This document shows positions 24,260 through 33,823 of a stretch of 48,475 nt of DNA, in pieces (positions within the stretch are counted from its first letter, which is position 1; every line of letters begins with the position of its first letter). Position numbers and translations under genes: made by a program. The stretch comes from Saprospiraceae bacterium. Its GTDB lineage: Bacteria; Bacteroidota; Bacteroidia; Chitinophagales; Saprospiraceae. The stretch lies in assembly GCA_028282725.1 (NCBI GenBank), contig JANQHF010000121.1:1-48475 (forward strand), given 5' to 3'. The notes below the pieces were generated by a model, which worked only from the letters and a program-made list of their open reading frames with translations, had not been told where the DNA came from and did no database searches.

Positions 24260-25034
24260 AATTCTGAAATATAGCTTTTTTGACTTGATGCGCAGTAGAT
24301 GGACAATTGTGTACTGTGCTTTCTATGGCATATTGACATTGGCACTATTCGGGTTGAACAGTGATATCTCAAAGGTCATTATCACCTTAATGAATATTGT
24401 ATTGACATTGGTCCCATTAATTGCCATGATTTTTGGGGTCATTTTCTATTATAATTCAAGAGAATTTGTTGAATTGCTGCTGGCGCAACCCATAAAGAGA
24501 AAAGAGATCTTTATTGGTCAGTATTTAGGAGTAGCATTTTCTTTATCATTAAGTCTTTTGATCGGGCTCGGAATTCCATTCATCTTTTATGGGATTCTGT
24601 CTTCCACTGAAATCTTTAATTATTTGACATTGCTGCTGGTTGGTGTTATGCTTTCCATGATTTTTGCGGGGATCGGATTTTTGATCGCCTTGAAATATCA
24701 GAATAAGATTAAGGGCTTTGGGATAGCCATTTTTACATGGTTGTTTATGGCCATTATATATGACGGTCTGTTTTTACTGTTATTGGCCATTTACAGGGAT
24801 TATCCTTTGGAGCAGTTTTCACTATTTGCTGCTGTGCTGAATCCTATCGATCTTTCGCGAATCCTGATACTTATGAAATTGGATATTTCGGCACTTATGG
24901 GTTATACAGGAGCGGTATTTCAGAAATTCCTGGGTAGCCAACTGGGCATGACTATAGCCTTTGCGACACTGTTGATGTGGGTGATCATTCCGGTCTCAGG
25001 GATAAATTATATCTCAAAAAGGAAGGATTTTTGA
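24252..25034 (+). CDS. nosY: NosY, ABC-2 type permease
   Basis: 260 aa with six hydrophobic helices. MIRILKYSFFDLMRSRW at the N-terminus and the short hydrophilic stretch VELLLAQPIKRKEIFIGQYL between helices 2 and 3 are typical of NosY. The ATG at 24252 overlaps the nosF stop (ATGATTAG). A longer in-frame extension back to 24120 lies inside nosF and is unnecessary. Membrane partner of NosF; the exported compound is thought to be a sulfur species for the CuZ site. Confidence 0.93.
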   Translation: MIRILKYSFFDLMRSRWTIVYCAFYGILTLALFGLNSDISKVIITLMNIVLTLVPLIAMIFGVIFYYNSREFVELLLAQPIKRKEIFIGQYLGVAFSLSLSLLIGLGIPFIFYGILSSTEIFNYLTLLLVGVMLSMIFAGIGFLIALKYQNKIKGFGIAIFTWLFMAIIYDGLFLLLLAIYRDYPLEQFSLFAAVLNPIDLSRILILMKLDISALMGYTGAVFQKFLGSQLGMTIAFATLLMWVIIPVSGINYISKRKDF

Positions 25035-25312
25035 TCCACTAAGCTCACGCCGAAGTCACAGGACAAGTGTCAGCACAGGTCCGCTCAGGGTTCATACCCA
25101 AAATTCAAAACTTATATTTCACCACAGATGAGCACAGATTCAATCAACCACCTTTTCAATCACTCACTCATTCATTCATTTGCCGGCGAAGGCAAGGTCT
25201 TGTACGGCCCCGCCCAGCTACCAGATTCATCGGTCGGACGGGTTGATACAATCAGTCAGACAGGCATCCCGTACTTTCGCAAAGCGAAACATCGGGACAT
25301 TCAGTCAATCAC
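25035..25312. repeat. Repeat-like spacer between nosY and rbfA
   Basis: No gene is seen. The stretch is simple and repetitive, with many CAATCA/CATTCA/TCAGTCA units and GC-rich fragments. A compound hairpin at 25267-25297 pairs TCCCG with CGGGA and TTTCGC with GCGAAA around a loop of three A, with a 3-by-3 internal loop. It looks like a degraded interspersed element and may also serve as a terminator for both convergent genes. Confidence 0.45.
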
Positions 25313-25684
25313 TCAATCATTGAATTCCTTCTCATCACCTCGAAGTCTGTCGAATAGATTATCGACTCTTTCAATTTCGTCGAGCGTCTCATCAATATAG
25401 ACATCAATACTAGGTATTCTCCTTACTCGTTTTCTGATTCGGCTGGTCAACTGTTGCTTCAACCGGTGAATGCCCTCCTGGATCTGCAGAAGAACCGCCT
25501 GTTTATTATCGGTATTATAGATGCTCAGGTAAATTTTTGCCAAACCAAGGTCAGGAGACATCAGCACGTGGGTGACGGATACAAGTGCCTCAGATCCATA
25601 CAAATAACGACCTTCCTGGAATAGTACCATGCTGAAGTTTCGCTTAATCAATTCACCAACCTGTCGTTGTCTTTTCGATTCCAT
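25313..25684 (-). CDS. rbfA: Ribosome-binding factor A
   Basis: 123 aa, the usual length. It begins MESKRQRQVGELIKRNFS and carries the KH-like core VSVTHVLMSPDLGLAKIYLS, typical of RbfA, then RIRKRVRRIPSIDVYIDETLDE. It binds the 30S subunit and acts in late 16S rRNA maturation and cold adaptation. The ATG at 25684 is only 4 nt from a -7 box. It is divergent from recG across 78 bp. Confidence 0.95.
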   Translation of the reverse strand: MESKRQRQVGELIKRNFSMVLFQEGRYLYGSEALVSVTHVLMSPDLGLAKIYLSIYNTDNKQAVLLQIQEGIHRLKQQLTSRIRKRVRRIPSIDVYIDETLDEIERVDNLFDRLRGDEKEFND

Positions 25685-25688
25685 AACT

Positions 25689-25696
25689 CAAATGTA
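25689..25696 (-). promoter_or_regulatory. rbfA -7 box abutting the start codon
   Basis: Minus-strand TACATTTG (25696 down to 25689) fits TAnnTTTG exactly and leaves 4 nt to the ATG, implying a leaderless rbfA mRNA. Confidence 0.5.
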
Positions 25697-25749
25697 AGTC
25701 AATCAGCTAGACTAACTTCACCGGGATTCAATAAGTTCTGATCTTAACC

Positions 25750-25757
25750 TATTTTTG
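25750..25757 (+). promoter_or_regulatory. recG -7 box abutting the start codon
   Basis: TATTTTTG fits TAnnTTTG exactly and ends 5 nt before ATG 25763. The predicted transcript would start at or next to the start codon. Confidence 0.5.
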
Positions 25758-25762
25758 GTCAT

Positions 25763-27868
25763 ATGTCGGTATCAAGTCCGCTAAATCAAAAGATCGAATT
25801 TGTCAAAGGAGTCGGTAGTAGCCGGGCTGAGGTCCTGTTCCAGGAATTAGGTGTCCGGACAGTAGAAGACTTCATAAATATTTTCCCATTCAGGTATGAT
25901 GACAGGTCTGAATTTGTATTGATCAAAGATGTTCGACATGGTGATTCGGTTCAATTAAAGGGGACCTTGATTAGTCTTGAGAAGGTCAGAGGTCGAAACC
26001 GCAGCAGGCTGACAGGGATGTTCAAAGATGCTTCGGGGTTGATCGAGTTGACCTGGTTTCAGGGAGTTAAGTGGATCTCTGAAACCTTACAAGTCAATTG
26101 CGAATACGTGCTGTATGGCAAGGTGAATATATACAGAGGGAAGCGGTCCATTCCACACCCCGAAATGGAATTGGCGACCAAAGCAGAAAATCAAAGTGCC
26201 TATCTCCCTGTCTATGCTTCTACCGAAACCCTGGGTAGAAAAAATCTGGGCATCAGGACAAGAAGAAATATTCTCATGAATATTTTTCAAATTCTGGGAC
26301 CTCAGCATTTTCCTGAAATACTTCCGGGTGAACTCCTTAGGATACTCAAATTGTGTAATCGATATGAGGCCTACACCTGGATTCACTTCCCCGAAAATGA
26401 GCACGAACGTGGTCATGCGTCAAACCGATTAAAGTTTGAAGAGCTTTTCTTTTTGCAACTGCGTATTCTTCAGGTTAAGAAGTCAAGGGAGCAAAAACTG
26501 AGGGGATTGGTTTTCGAAAAGGTCGGAAATTATTTCAATCGATTCTATAGGGAAAAATTAAATTTTGAATTGACCGGGGCTCAGAAGAGGGTGATCAAAG
26601 AAATCAGAAACGATCTTGGCAGTCAGATTCAAATGAATCGTCTTTTACAAGGAGACGTTGGAAGTGGGAAGACCGTTGTTGCTCTGATGTCCATGTTGAT
26701 TGCAATTGATAATGGATATCAGGCTTGTATTCTGGCTCCGACGGAAATCCTTGCGCAACAGCATTTCCAATCGATCAGCGATAGTGTAAGAGGATTGGGC
26801 ATTCAAGTAGGATTCCTTTCAGGTTCTGTCAAAGGCAGGACCAGGAAGGACTTGCTCAGGTTTTTAAGAGATGGTCATATACATTTCCTGGTAGGCACTC
26901 ATGCCATCCTTGAAGACCCGGTCAAATTTAAGAATTTGGGTCTGGCCGTGACTGATGAGCAACACAGATTTGGCGTGGCGCAGCGAGCCAGGCTATGGGT
27001 CAAAAATGTCGATATTCCACCTCATATTCTCGTCATGACTGCAACACCGATTCCAAGAACTTTGGCCATGACGACCTATGGAGATCTCGATGTCTCCATC
27101 ATTGATGAATTGCCTCCGGGCCGTAAACCAGTCAAAACCATACATAAGGTAGAGGCCGACAGAATGCGAATCATCAAATTCATGAAAGAAGAAATTGCGC
27201 AGGGTAGACAGATCTATATAGTCTATCCCCTGATCGAAGAGTCGGCTATCCTGGATCTTGAAAATTTACAGCAAGGCTATGAGGAATTGAGGAATTATTT
27301 TCCGCTCCAGGAATACCAAATTGCTGTAGTTCATGGACGAATGAAATCCGGGGATAAAGAGATGGAAATGCAGAGATTTGTGAAAGGCACGGCACAAATT
27401 ATGGTAGCCACGACCGTTATCGAAGTAGGGGTCAATGTACCCAATGCGTCTATAATGATCATTGAAAATGCCGAAAGATTTGGCTTATCACAGCTTCATC
27501 AACTGAGAGGGCGCGTTGGCAGGGGAGCAGATCAGTCATTTTGTATCCTGATGACCAAGACCTTATTGACGCACTATGCCAAAGAGCGAATAAAAACCAT
27601 GTGCAAGACCGACAACGGCTTTGAAATAGCCGAAGTCGATATGAAATTGAGAGGTCCGGGAGATATTGAAGGAACACAACAAAGTGGAGTAGTGGATCTG
27701 AAGATTGCAAGTATTGTAACGGATTCTAAAATTATGCAGACCGCAAGGCATTTTGCCCTGGAGATTTTGGACAAGGATCCTTCACTCTCTCTCACTGAAC
27801 ACAAGGCAACGAAAGATCATCTCGACCAGATCAAAGGAAAGTACAAGAATTGGGGTCGCATTTCTTAA
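25763..27868 (+). CDS. recG: ATP-dependent DNA helicase RecG
   Basis: 701 aa, full length. The N-terminal wedge/OB domain starts with FVKGVGSSRAEVLFQELGV and includes a DASGLIELTWFQG stretch. The helicase core has Walker A GDVGSGKTVVA, TDEQHRFGVAQR (DEQH box), VMTATPIPRTLAMT, and motif VI with the RecG text QLHQLRGRVGRG. The C-terminal LRGPGDIEGTQQSG is also typical. It remodels stalled forks and branch-migrates Holliday junctions. The next Met is deep in the protein, so ATG 25763 is certain. Confidence 0.97.
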   Translation: MSVSSPLNQKIEFVKGVGSSRAEVLFQELGVRTVEDFINIFPFRYDDRSEFVLIKDVRHGDSVQLKGTLISLEKVRGRNRSRLTGMFKDASGLIELTWFQGVKWISETLQVNCEYVLYGKVNIYRGKRSIPHPEMELATKAENQSAYLPVYASTETLGRKNLGIRTRRNILMNIFQILGPQHFPEILPGELLRILKLCNRYEAYTWIHFPENEHERGHASNRLKFEELFFLQLRILQVKKSREQKLRGLVFEKVGNYFNRFYREKLNFELTGAQKRVIKEIRNDLGSQIQMNRLLQGDVGSGKTVVALMSMLIAIDNGYQACILAPTEILAQQHFQSISDSVRGLGIQVGFLSGSVKGRTRKDLLRFLRDGHIHFLVGTHAILEDPVKFKNLGLAVTDEQHRFGVAQRARLWVKNVDIPPHILVMTATPIPRTLAMTTYGDLDVSIIDELPPGRKPVKTIHKVEADRMRIIKFMKEEIAQGRQIYIVYPLIEESAILDLENLQQGYEELRNYFPLQEYQIAVVHGRMKSGDKEMEMQRFVKGTAQIMVATTVIEVGVNVPNASIMIIENAERFGLSQLHQLRGRVGRGADQSFCILMTKTLLTHYAKERIKTMCKTDNGFEIAEVDMKLRGPGDIEGTQQSGVVDLKIASIVTDSKIMQTARHFALEILDKDPSLSLTEHKATKDHLDQIKGKYKNWGRIS

Positions 27869-27919
27869 TCAATGGTCAGCAATACACACCTTGATTTAAT
27901 ACATTATAAAATCTATTAA

Positions 27920-27927
27920 TATTTTTG
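27920..27927 (+). promoter_or_regulatory. -7 box of the DUF1800 operon
   Basis: TATTTTTG fits TAnnTTTG and lies about 160 nt before the likely start codon, predicting a long 5' leader of about 155 nt. No riboswitch fold was recognised in the leader. Confidence 0.4.
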
Positions 27928-28090
27928 TACTCTAGGGTTTACCATAAAATCCTGGCCCTATTCGTTAATTAAATTAGCGCTCACAACGTACCCTCCTAAA
28001 AGGAAAGTTTTTCACCAATCTGGATTGAGTATAAGTGTCAATGGCAAAAACCTTGTCATATTAAAAAACCCTGTTTTAAATCAGTTGAAG

Positions 28091-29872
28091 GTGAAGTATA
28101 TCATTGTACTCTTTTTAATCCATTTTATTGTTGCCGGAAATGCCCAGAACAATCTCAAGGTGATCGGTATGGGAAGTACGACCAATGTGATCTCTTCCAG
28201 CAGTGATCCGAACTCAAATCCGTCATCTACCCTGGAGCGAACCGGATTTTTACCGAATCATAATGCTGCAGCGAAGCTCACGGCACAGGCCACGTTCGGC
28301 GCAAATTTTGAAACCATCGAATCCATTGCTCTGATGGGATATGAGGACTGGGTTGATGCTCAACTCAATCTCCCCCTTGGACCATCGATGCTGGATCAGG
28401 TCATAGCATATCACGATTATCGCAGGACAGGGGAGGGAAATCCCGATGCCGGGACCAGTATGATCTTCTGGGACTATGCGTGGTGGCAATATCATATGAC
28501 GCAACCCGATTTTATTCGTCAACGCGTTGCTTTTGCCCTGAGTGAAATCCTCGTCATTTCAAGGAATTCCGATTTCCGCAATAACCCTTATGCCTTTGGT
28601 GATTACTACGATATGTTACTGGAACACTCCTTTGGAAATTACAGGAATCTGCTTCAGGAATTGACATATCATCCATGTATGGGAGAATATCTGACCTATA
28701 TCAATAACCCGAAGACTGATACTTCCGAAAACCGTTTCCCCGATGAAAACTATGCCAGGGAAGTCATGCAGCTTTTTTCTATTGGACTGTTTGAGCTGAA
28801 TATTGACGGATCGAGAATCCTGAATGCGCAACAGCAGCCGATTGCAACATATGATAATCTTGATATCAGTGAATTCTCAAAGATCTTTACCGGTCTGATG
28901 TGGGGTGACAGAACTCCTGTACTCAACCAATTTTTCAGGGGAGATTTAAACAGAGAGAGTTATACCATTCCGATGCAAATGCTTAACGAAATGCATGAAC
29001 CCGGACCGAAGACATTGCTGAACGGTTTTACTGTCCCTGATCGCAACCCGGTAGATGGTGATGCAGATATCACTGATGCTCTGGACAATCTATTTAATCA
29101 TCCCAACGTGGGCCCCTTCCTGGGAAAACTGTTGATCCAACGACTGGTCACCTCCAATCCCAGTCCCGAGTATATCTCAAGGGTGGCTTCTGCATTCAAC
29201 GACAATGGAAGCGGGGTTAGGGGAGACTTGAAAGCTGTTGTTAGAGCCATTCTCCTGGATGATGAAGCCAGGGATTGTGCTGCTGTTGAAGATATCTTCT
29301 TTGGAAAATTGAGAGAACCCTTTGTGCGATATGTCCAATTAAGCAAAGCTTTTGATCTGACAACGGACAGTGGAAATCATCGCAATGCCATGGATGATAT
29401 CAATGACCAGATTAATCAAAAGCCTTTCACATCGCCCAGTGTATTCAATTTTTTTCAACCCGATCACCAACCCATCGGACCCATAGCCAATGCCAATCTT
29501 GTGGCTCCGGAATTTCAAATCATCAACAGTCAGTCACTTGTGGGTTATATGAATGGTCTGAACGCTTGGATCGTCCGGGATCGGCCTACAGACGAATGGC
29601 GATTGTACAGTGGTGAGACCATTCCCGACAATGAAAGAGCTTATTTCCAGTTGGCCGATGAAATTGCCTTGGCAGATGATGATTATTTACATCAGCTTGT
29701 GGATCGATTGAACCTGATTCTGGCTCATGGCAGATTAACGGACCGGACTACGCAACTCATCACAGATGCATTAAGAGAATTTCCTAAAAACGACCAGGAG
29801 GATCTCGAACAGAGAGTACGGATCGCGATCTACCTCGTAATGAGTGCTCCCGAATTTTTGATCAACAGGTAA
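28091..29872 (+). CDS. DUF1800 family secreted protein
   Basis: 593 aa from GTG 28091, giving a compact signal peptide (MKYIIVLFLIHFIVAGNA). TTG at 28085 or 28025 is possible; there is no ATG before the conserved region. DUF1800 signatures: KLTAQATFGANFETIESIA, RQRVAFALSEILVIS, NYARE.MQLFSIGLFEL, FTGLMWGD and SPSVFNFFQPDHQP. The family's biochemical function is not established. Its members are secreted and nearly always encoded next to DUF1501 proteins, as here (3-nt gap). Confidence 0.92.
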   Translation: MKYIIVLFLIHFIVAGNAQNNLKVIGMGSTTNVISSSSDPNSNPSSTLERTGFLPNHNAAAKLTAQATFGANFETIESIALMGYEDWVDAQLNLPLGPSMLDQVIAYHDYRRTGEGNPDAGTSMIFWDYAWWQYHMTQPDFIRQRVAFALSEILVISRNSDFRNNPYAFGDYYDMLLEHSFGNYRNLLQELTYHPCMGEYLTYINNPKTDTSENRFPDENYAREVMQLFSIGLFELNIDGSRILNAQQQPIATYDNLDISEFSKIFTGLMWGDRTPVLNQFFRGDLNRESYTIPMQMLNEMHEPGPKTLLNGFTVPDRNPVDGDADITDALDNLFNHPNVGPFLGKLLIQRLVTSNPSPEYISRVASAFNDNGSGVRGDLKAVVRAILLDDEARDCAAVEDIFFGKLREPFVRYVQLSKAFDLTTDSGNHRNAMDDINDQINQKPFTSPSVFNFFQPDHQPIGPIANANLVAPEFQIINSQSLVGYMNGLNAWIVRDRPTDEWRLYSGETIPDNERAYFQLADEIALADDDYLHQLVDRLNLILAHGRLTDRTTQLITDALREFPKNDQEDLEQRVRIAIYLVMSAPEFLINR

Positions 29873-29875
29873 GTA

Positions 29876-31342
29876 ATGAAACATAGACATAAAATATCAA
29901 GACGATCATTTTTAGGCCAGGCAAGTTGCGCTGCCATAGGTTCTACAACATTTCTGTCCACAGCATTGAACCTGGGCATGATCAACACGGCTGCAGCCCG
30001 GCCACATATCATCGGTGCTAATTCTAATTATAAAGCCCTCGTTTGTATCCTGCTGGCGGGAGGATGTGACACTTTCAATGTGCTTGTCCCTACGGAAACA
30101 TCCGAATACAACGACTACGCCGCTACAAGGACATCACTTGCCTTGAGCAATGATCCAAATACGGGTGAATTGCTGGATCTTAACTACAATAATAATGGAC
30201 GGACATTTGCCGTACACGGAGGAATGAGCAGGGTGCGTGATTTATTCAATAATGGTGACCTGTCATTCATTGCAAATGTTGGCACATTGATAGAACCCAT
30301 TGCAGATCGCAATGAATTCACATCCGGGTTGAAGCAAATTCCTCTTGGGCTGTACTCCCACAACGACCAAATCATGCAGTGGCAGACGTCTGTACCACAG
30401 GACAGGACAGCATTTGGTGTCGGGGGGCGGATCGCAGATATTCTCAATGACATGAATGCTATCCCTCAGATTTCAATGAATATCTCCCTGGACGGAAAGA
30501 ATCGGTTTCAGGCTGGTCAAAATACCCTGGAATATGCAATTGAAGATGACACGAATGCAAGCAATATAGGTATTGAAGGATTACCAGGCTGGTACAGCAA
30601 CAGCGGATTCTTAAATCAGACCCGTGATCAAACGATCGATAGCATGATGGAAGACGTCTATTCCAATATCTTTCATCAGACATATAGTACCCTGACAAGA
30701 CAGTCAAAGGCAAGCATAGAAGTCTTTTCCACGGCACTTTCCCAGGGGACGCCCTTATCAACGGTTTTTTCTGACACACGTCTTTCGAGAGATTTAAGGA
30801 TGATGGCTAATGTGATCAATATACATCAGCAACTAGGAGCGAACCGGCAGATATTCTTCACCACATTCGGCGGATGGGATCACCATAATAATGTAATCGG
30901 ATCACAGGCTGTGATGTTGCCTGTACTGAGTGATGCCCTTGGCGAATTCAACGATGCACTGGCTGAGATGGGACTCCAGGACCAGGTGACCACATTCACA
31001 ATTTCAGACTTTGCCAGGACATTGACCAGTAATGGAAATGGGTCGGATCATGCCTACGGCGCCAATCAGATGATTATGGGAGGAGCCGTCCAGGGAGGAA
31101 ATGTTTTCGGAGATTATCCCGCATTGTATCTGGACAACAATCCATTGAATTTGAGCAACAGGGGGCGTATACTTCCCACCACTGCAGTCGATGAGTTTTA
31201 TGCCGAATTAGCCCTTTGGTTTGGAGTGAGTCCTAATGATCTCAACTATATACTGCCGAATCTGTGCAATTTTTATTCTCCGGGATGTCCGTCTATTCCT
31301 CCGGCGAATTATGCTCCGATCGGAATGTTTGATCCAATGTAA
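29876..31342 (+). CDS. DUF1501 family protein, Tat-exported
   Basis: 488 aa. The twin-arginine signal KISRRSFLGQASCAAIGS predicts folded export. The family signature CILLAGGCDTFNVLVPT follows, then the sulfatase-like core with HGGMSRVRDLFNNGDL, TTFGGWDHHNN and FARTLTSNGNGSDHAYG, which carry His/Asp suited to metal binding. DUF1501 is related to the alkaline phosphatase/sulfatase superfamily, but the substrate is unknown. It is the second gene of a three-gene operon with DUF1800 upstream and a modular surface protein 9 nt downstream. Confidence 0.93.
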   Translation: MKHRHKISRRSFLGQASCAAIGSTTFLSTALNLGMINTAAARPHIIGANSNYKALVCILLAGGCDTFNVLVPTETSEYNDYAATRTSLALSNDPNTGELLDLNYNNNGRTFAVHGGMSRVRDLFNNGDLSFIANVGTLIEPIADRNEFTSGLKQIPLGLYSHNDQIMQWQTSVPQDRTAFGVGGRIADILNDMNAIPQISMNISLDGKNRFQAGQNTLEYAIEDDTNASNIGIEGLPGWYSNSGFLNQTRDQTIDSMMEDVYSNIFHQTYSTLTRQSKASIEVFSTALSQGTPLSTVFSDTRLSRDLRMMANVINIHQQLGANRQIFFTTFGGWDHHNNVIGSQAVMLPVLSDALGEFNDALAEMGLQDQVTTFTISDFARTLTSNGNGSDHAYGANQMIMGGAVQGGNVFGDYPALYLDNNPLNLSNRGRILPTTAVDEFYAELALWFGVSPNDLNYILPNLCNFYSPGCPSIPPANYAPIGMFDPM

Positions 31343-31351
31343 AAAGCTGTA

Positions 31352-33733
31352 ATGACTAAAATTCAACTTCAAAATATTGTTTACTTCTTCATATTAATTG
31401 CATTCACTTTTCCTTCATACGGACAAATTTGCGTCGGTACCCCAGGCGAAGTCTCCTGGTCTTACTGGCGTCATCTTCCCGATGATCTTTTCGGTGAGAT
31501 GTATGCTGATGAGTATTATCCCAATCGCCCGGATGGTTCGAGAAAATTATATTCGGTACAATCACCTACTAATTTTGACAATCTTTTCGGATCCGTGATC
31601 AAAGGATTTATTTCGGTTCCCACAAGTGAGAATTTAGAATTCAATATTACGGGTGACGATGATGTTCTTTTCTATTTAAGTAGTAATGAGTCTCCTGACA
31701 ATCTTGTGATGGAAGCTTATATAGATGGATATACCGGCAAAGAACAACATGATAAATATCCTTCTCAGACTTCCAGGATGATACCGTTGACAGCAGGTCA
31801 ATACTATTATTTTGAATTGCATCATATTGAAGGTGGCGGAGGAGATCACGTGACATTATGGTGGAAAACCAGTTTTACGGGTCTTGCCAATTGGAGCTTT
31901 GTGCCCAGCCAGTATATTGCTGACGTTGGATGTCTTCCTGCCTCCTGTCCTGATAGGGGAACACCCTGTGATGATGGGGATACATCAACGACTCAGGACG
32001 TCGAAGATGGGCATTGCAATTGTGCAGGCACTCCGCAAACGTCCAATACTTGTGTAGGAGAGAGAAGCAGGGTAGAGGCGTATTACTACGATGGAATTCC
32101 CGGGGGTGATCTCAGCGACTTATATGAGGATCCCAACTTTCCCGCAATGCCCGATAGATATGAATTATTGGATATGCTCGGAATCGGTTATCGAATACAA
32201 GCTGACTCCTTTGGAACTCTGGTACAAGGATATCTTACAGTACCCGTTACGGGAATGTATAAATTCAACCTCACTTCCAACCACGATGCTATTTTCTTTC
32301 TGAGCAGCAACGATGATCCGGCTTTAAAACAGACCCATCAAATCCTGACTACAAGTTCTACCGGAAGTGTAGAACATAACAAATATATTTATCAATCCAC
32401 TGCACCGATCATGATGCAACAGGGGCAGTATTATTTCTTTGAAATCAATCATAAGGAATCCTCATGGGTAGAACACTATAGCATATTCTGGAAGACTCCC
32501 TTTGGTCCGGCCAATCAATGGAAGAGGATTCCTTCGATCTACCTGTATGACTACACCTGTGAGATCTCATGTATTTCCGAAGGGATTCCTTGTGACGACG
32601 GTGATCCTTTCACCAACAATGATGCATTCAACAACAATTGTGAGTGCGTGGGTACGCCTTGTTCCGGACCGGATTGTAATGATCCCATGGCGAATTATGT
32701 CCCTTACCAGGAATGTGGTCTGACAGATCAGGTTGACAATCGTACCGACGCTTCGTGGTTGTCCTGTCAACCCTCACAATCCCCGAATCCAGCTCATGGT
32801 ACGAGACATTGGATTCAATATGATTTGGGCATGGAGCACAAGTTATGGGCAAGCCATATTTGGAATTACAATGTTGTTGGCGGTGTGAATGAAGGATTTC
32901 AATCAGTCACCATTGACCATTCAATGGATGGTGTAAACTGGACTTCACTGGGTAACTTCAATTGGTCGTTGGCATCAGGGGATCCGGATTATCCGGGTTT
33001 TAGTGGACCTGATTTCGGTGGTGTTCGCGCCAGGTACGTTTTAGTGACTTCACAGGATAATATTGGCTCATGCAGGGGTATTAGCAAGATGACTTTTTCT
33101 ACCCAGGAATGCGGTCCTGTTGGCGGGTCTTGTGATGATGGCAATCCGGATACCGTAAACGACCGGTATGATTCAGAATGCAACTGTATAGGTCGATCCA
33201 CCAGCTTTAATGACTGCACCCGGGATACGCTTACTCTTGGAGATTCAACTTTAACCCTGACCAACTATTCTGCCATTCGTTTTCTCGAATCATCAAGTTC
33301 GATAAACGCCGGCAGCAATGTTCAATTCATGGCTAATGAGCAGGTCGAATTGTTACCTGGCTTTGAAGGCCTGACTGGAGCAATTCTGACTCTGAGAATT
33401 GACGATTGCAGCGTGACACAGTTTACTCAAAATCAGAACATCCTCTCGCGAATCAGGTCGGCATTACAACAAAATCCACTTGTCGTCATTCCGATTGAAA
33501 ATACAGATGAGCAATGGATCGGATTTTATGTAGACCAGTCCGTAGATGTACAACTGGAAATCGTCGATACCAAAGGGACTGCGATCGTCGATTTGTTAGC
33601 TTATCATTTACAGAATCCAGGCTATTATACCAAGCGAATACGCACTAAGAAATTAACAGATATTTCATATGAAGTTCGCCTGACTGCCGGGAGTCAACAT
33701 CATAGGGAAGCCTTGTTCGTAGATCCCCAGTAA
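31352..33733 (+). CDS. Modular surface protein with two PA14 domains and a discoidin domain
   Basis: 793 aa, signal peptide through PSYGQ. Order: PA14-like domain (about 27-195), Cys-rich CDDGD linker ending CNCAGTP, second PA14-like domain (about 235-400), a second linker ending CECVGTPC, an F5/8 type C (discoidin) domain (about 440-585), a third linker (CDDGNPDTVNDRYDSECNCIG), a beta-stack segment with NAGSNVQFMANEQVELLPGFE, and a C-terminal domain (about 720-793: LEIVDTKGTAIVDLL) resembling type IX secretion sorting tails. PA14 and discoidin domains bind glycans. It is probably a cell-surface adhesin cotranscribed with DUF1800 and DUF1501. Confidence 0.88.
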   Translation: MTKIQLQNIVYFFILIAFTFPSYGQICVGTPGEVSWSYWRHLPDDLFGEMYADEYYPNRPDGSRKLYSVQSPTNFDNLFGSVIKGFISVPTSENLEFNITGDDDVLFYLSSNESPDNLVMEAYIDGYTGKEQHDKYPSQTSRMIPLTAGQYYYFELHHIEGGGGDHVTLWWKTSFTGLANWSFVPSQYIADVGCLPASCPDRGTPCDDGDTSTTQDVEDGHCNCAGTPQTSNTCVGERSRVEAYYYDGIPGGDLSDLYEDPNFPAMPDRYELLDMLGIGYRIQADSFGTLVQGYLTVPVTGMYKFNLTSNHDAIFFLSSNDDPALKQTHQILTTSSTGSVEHNKYIYQSTAPIMMQQGQYYFFEINHKESSWVEHYSIFWKTPFGPANQWKRIPSIYLYDYTCEISCISEGIPCDDGDPFTNNDAFNNNCECVGTPCSGPDCNDPMANYVPYQECGLTDQVDNRTDASWLSCQPSQSPNPAHGTRHWIQYDLGMEHKLWASHIWNYNVVGGVNEGFQSVTIDHSMDGVNWTSLGNFNWSLASGDPDYPGFSGPDFGGVRARYVLVTSQDNIGSCRGISKMTFSTQECGPVGGSCDDGNPDTVNDRYDSECNCIGRSTSFNDCTRDTLTLGDSTLTLTNYSAIRFLESSSSINAGSNVQFMANEQVELLPGFEGLTGAILTLRIDDCSVTQFTQNQNILSRIRSALQQNPLVVIPIENTDEQWIGFYVDQSVDVQLEIVDTKGTAIVDLLAYHLQNPGYYTKRIRTKKLTDISYEVRLTAGSQHHREALFVDPQ

Positions 33734-33791
33734 AATTGAACAACTAAATCAAAAGAATCTGGCGAGGTTGACAGCAGGCTTTTCAGGGAAT

Positions 33792-33823
33792 AAAAGAGGA
33801 CAGATCCATCAGTTCTCTTTTTT
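33792..33823. terminator. Bidirectional Rho-independent terminator
   Basis: AAAAGAGGAC (33792-33801) pairs with GTTCTCTTTT (33812-33821) with one G-U pair and a 10-nt loop. T-runs follow on both strands (T33818-T33823 on plus, TTTTATT on minus). It ends the PA14 operon and the convergent cyclase gene, whose stop codon (33822-33824) touches the plus-side T-run. Confidence 0.85.

Noticed and set aside
27928-28084. Riboswitch in the long leader of the DUF1800 gene
   Set aside because: No known aptamer pattern or terminator/antiterminator pair is visible. The long leader rests on a single promoter-box match.
30459-30779. Long frame antisense to DUF1501
   Set aside because: It mirrors a strongly conserved gene, with no promoter or recognisable protein text of its own. 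Likewise 38233-38646 and 35994-36302.
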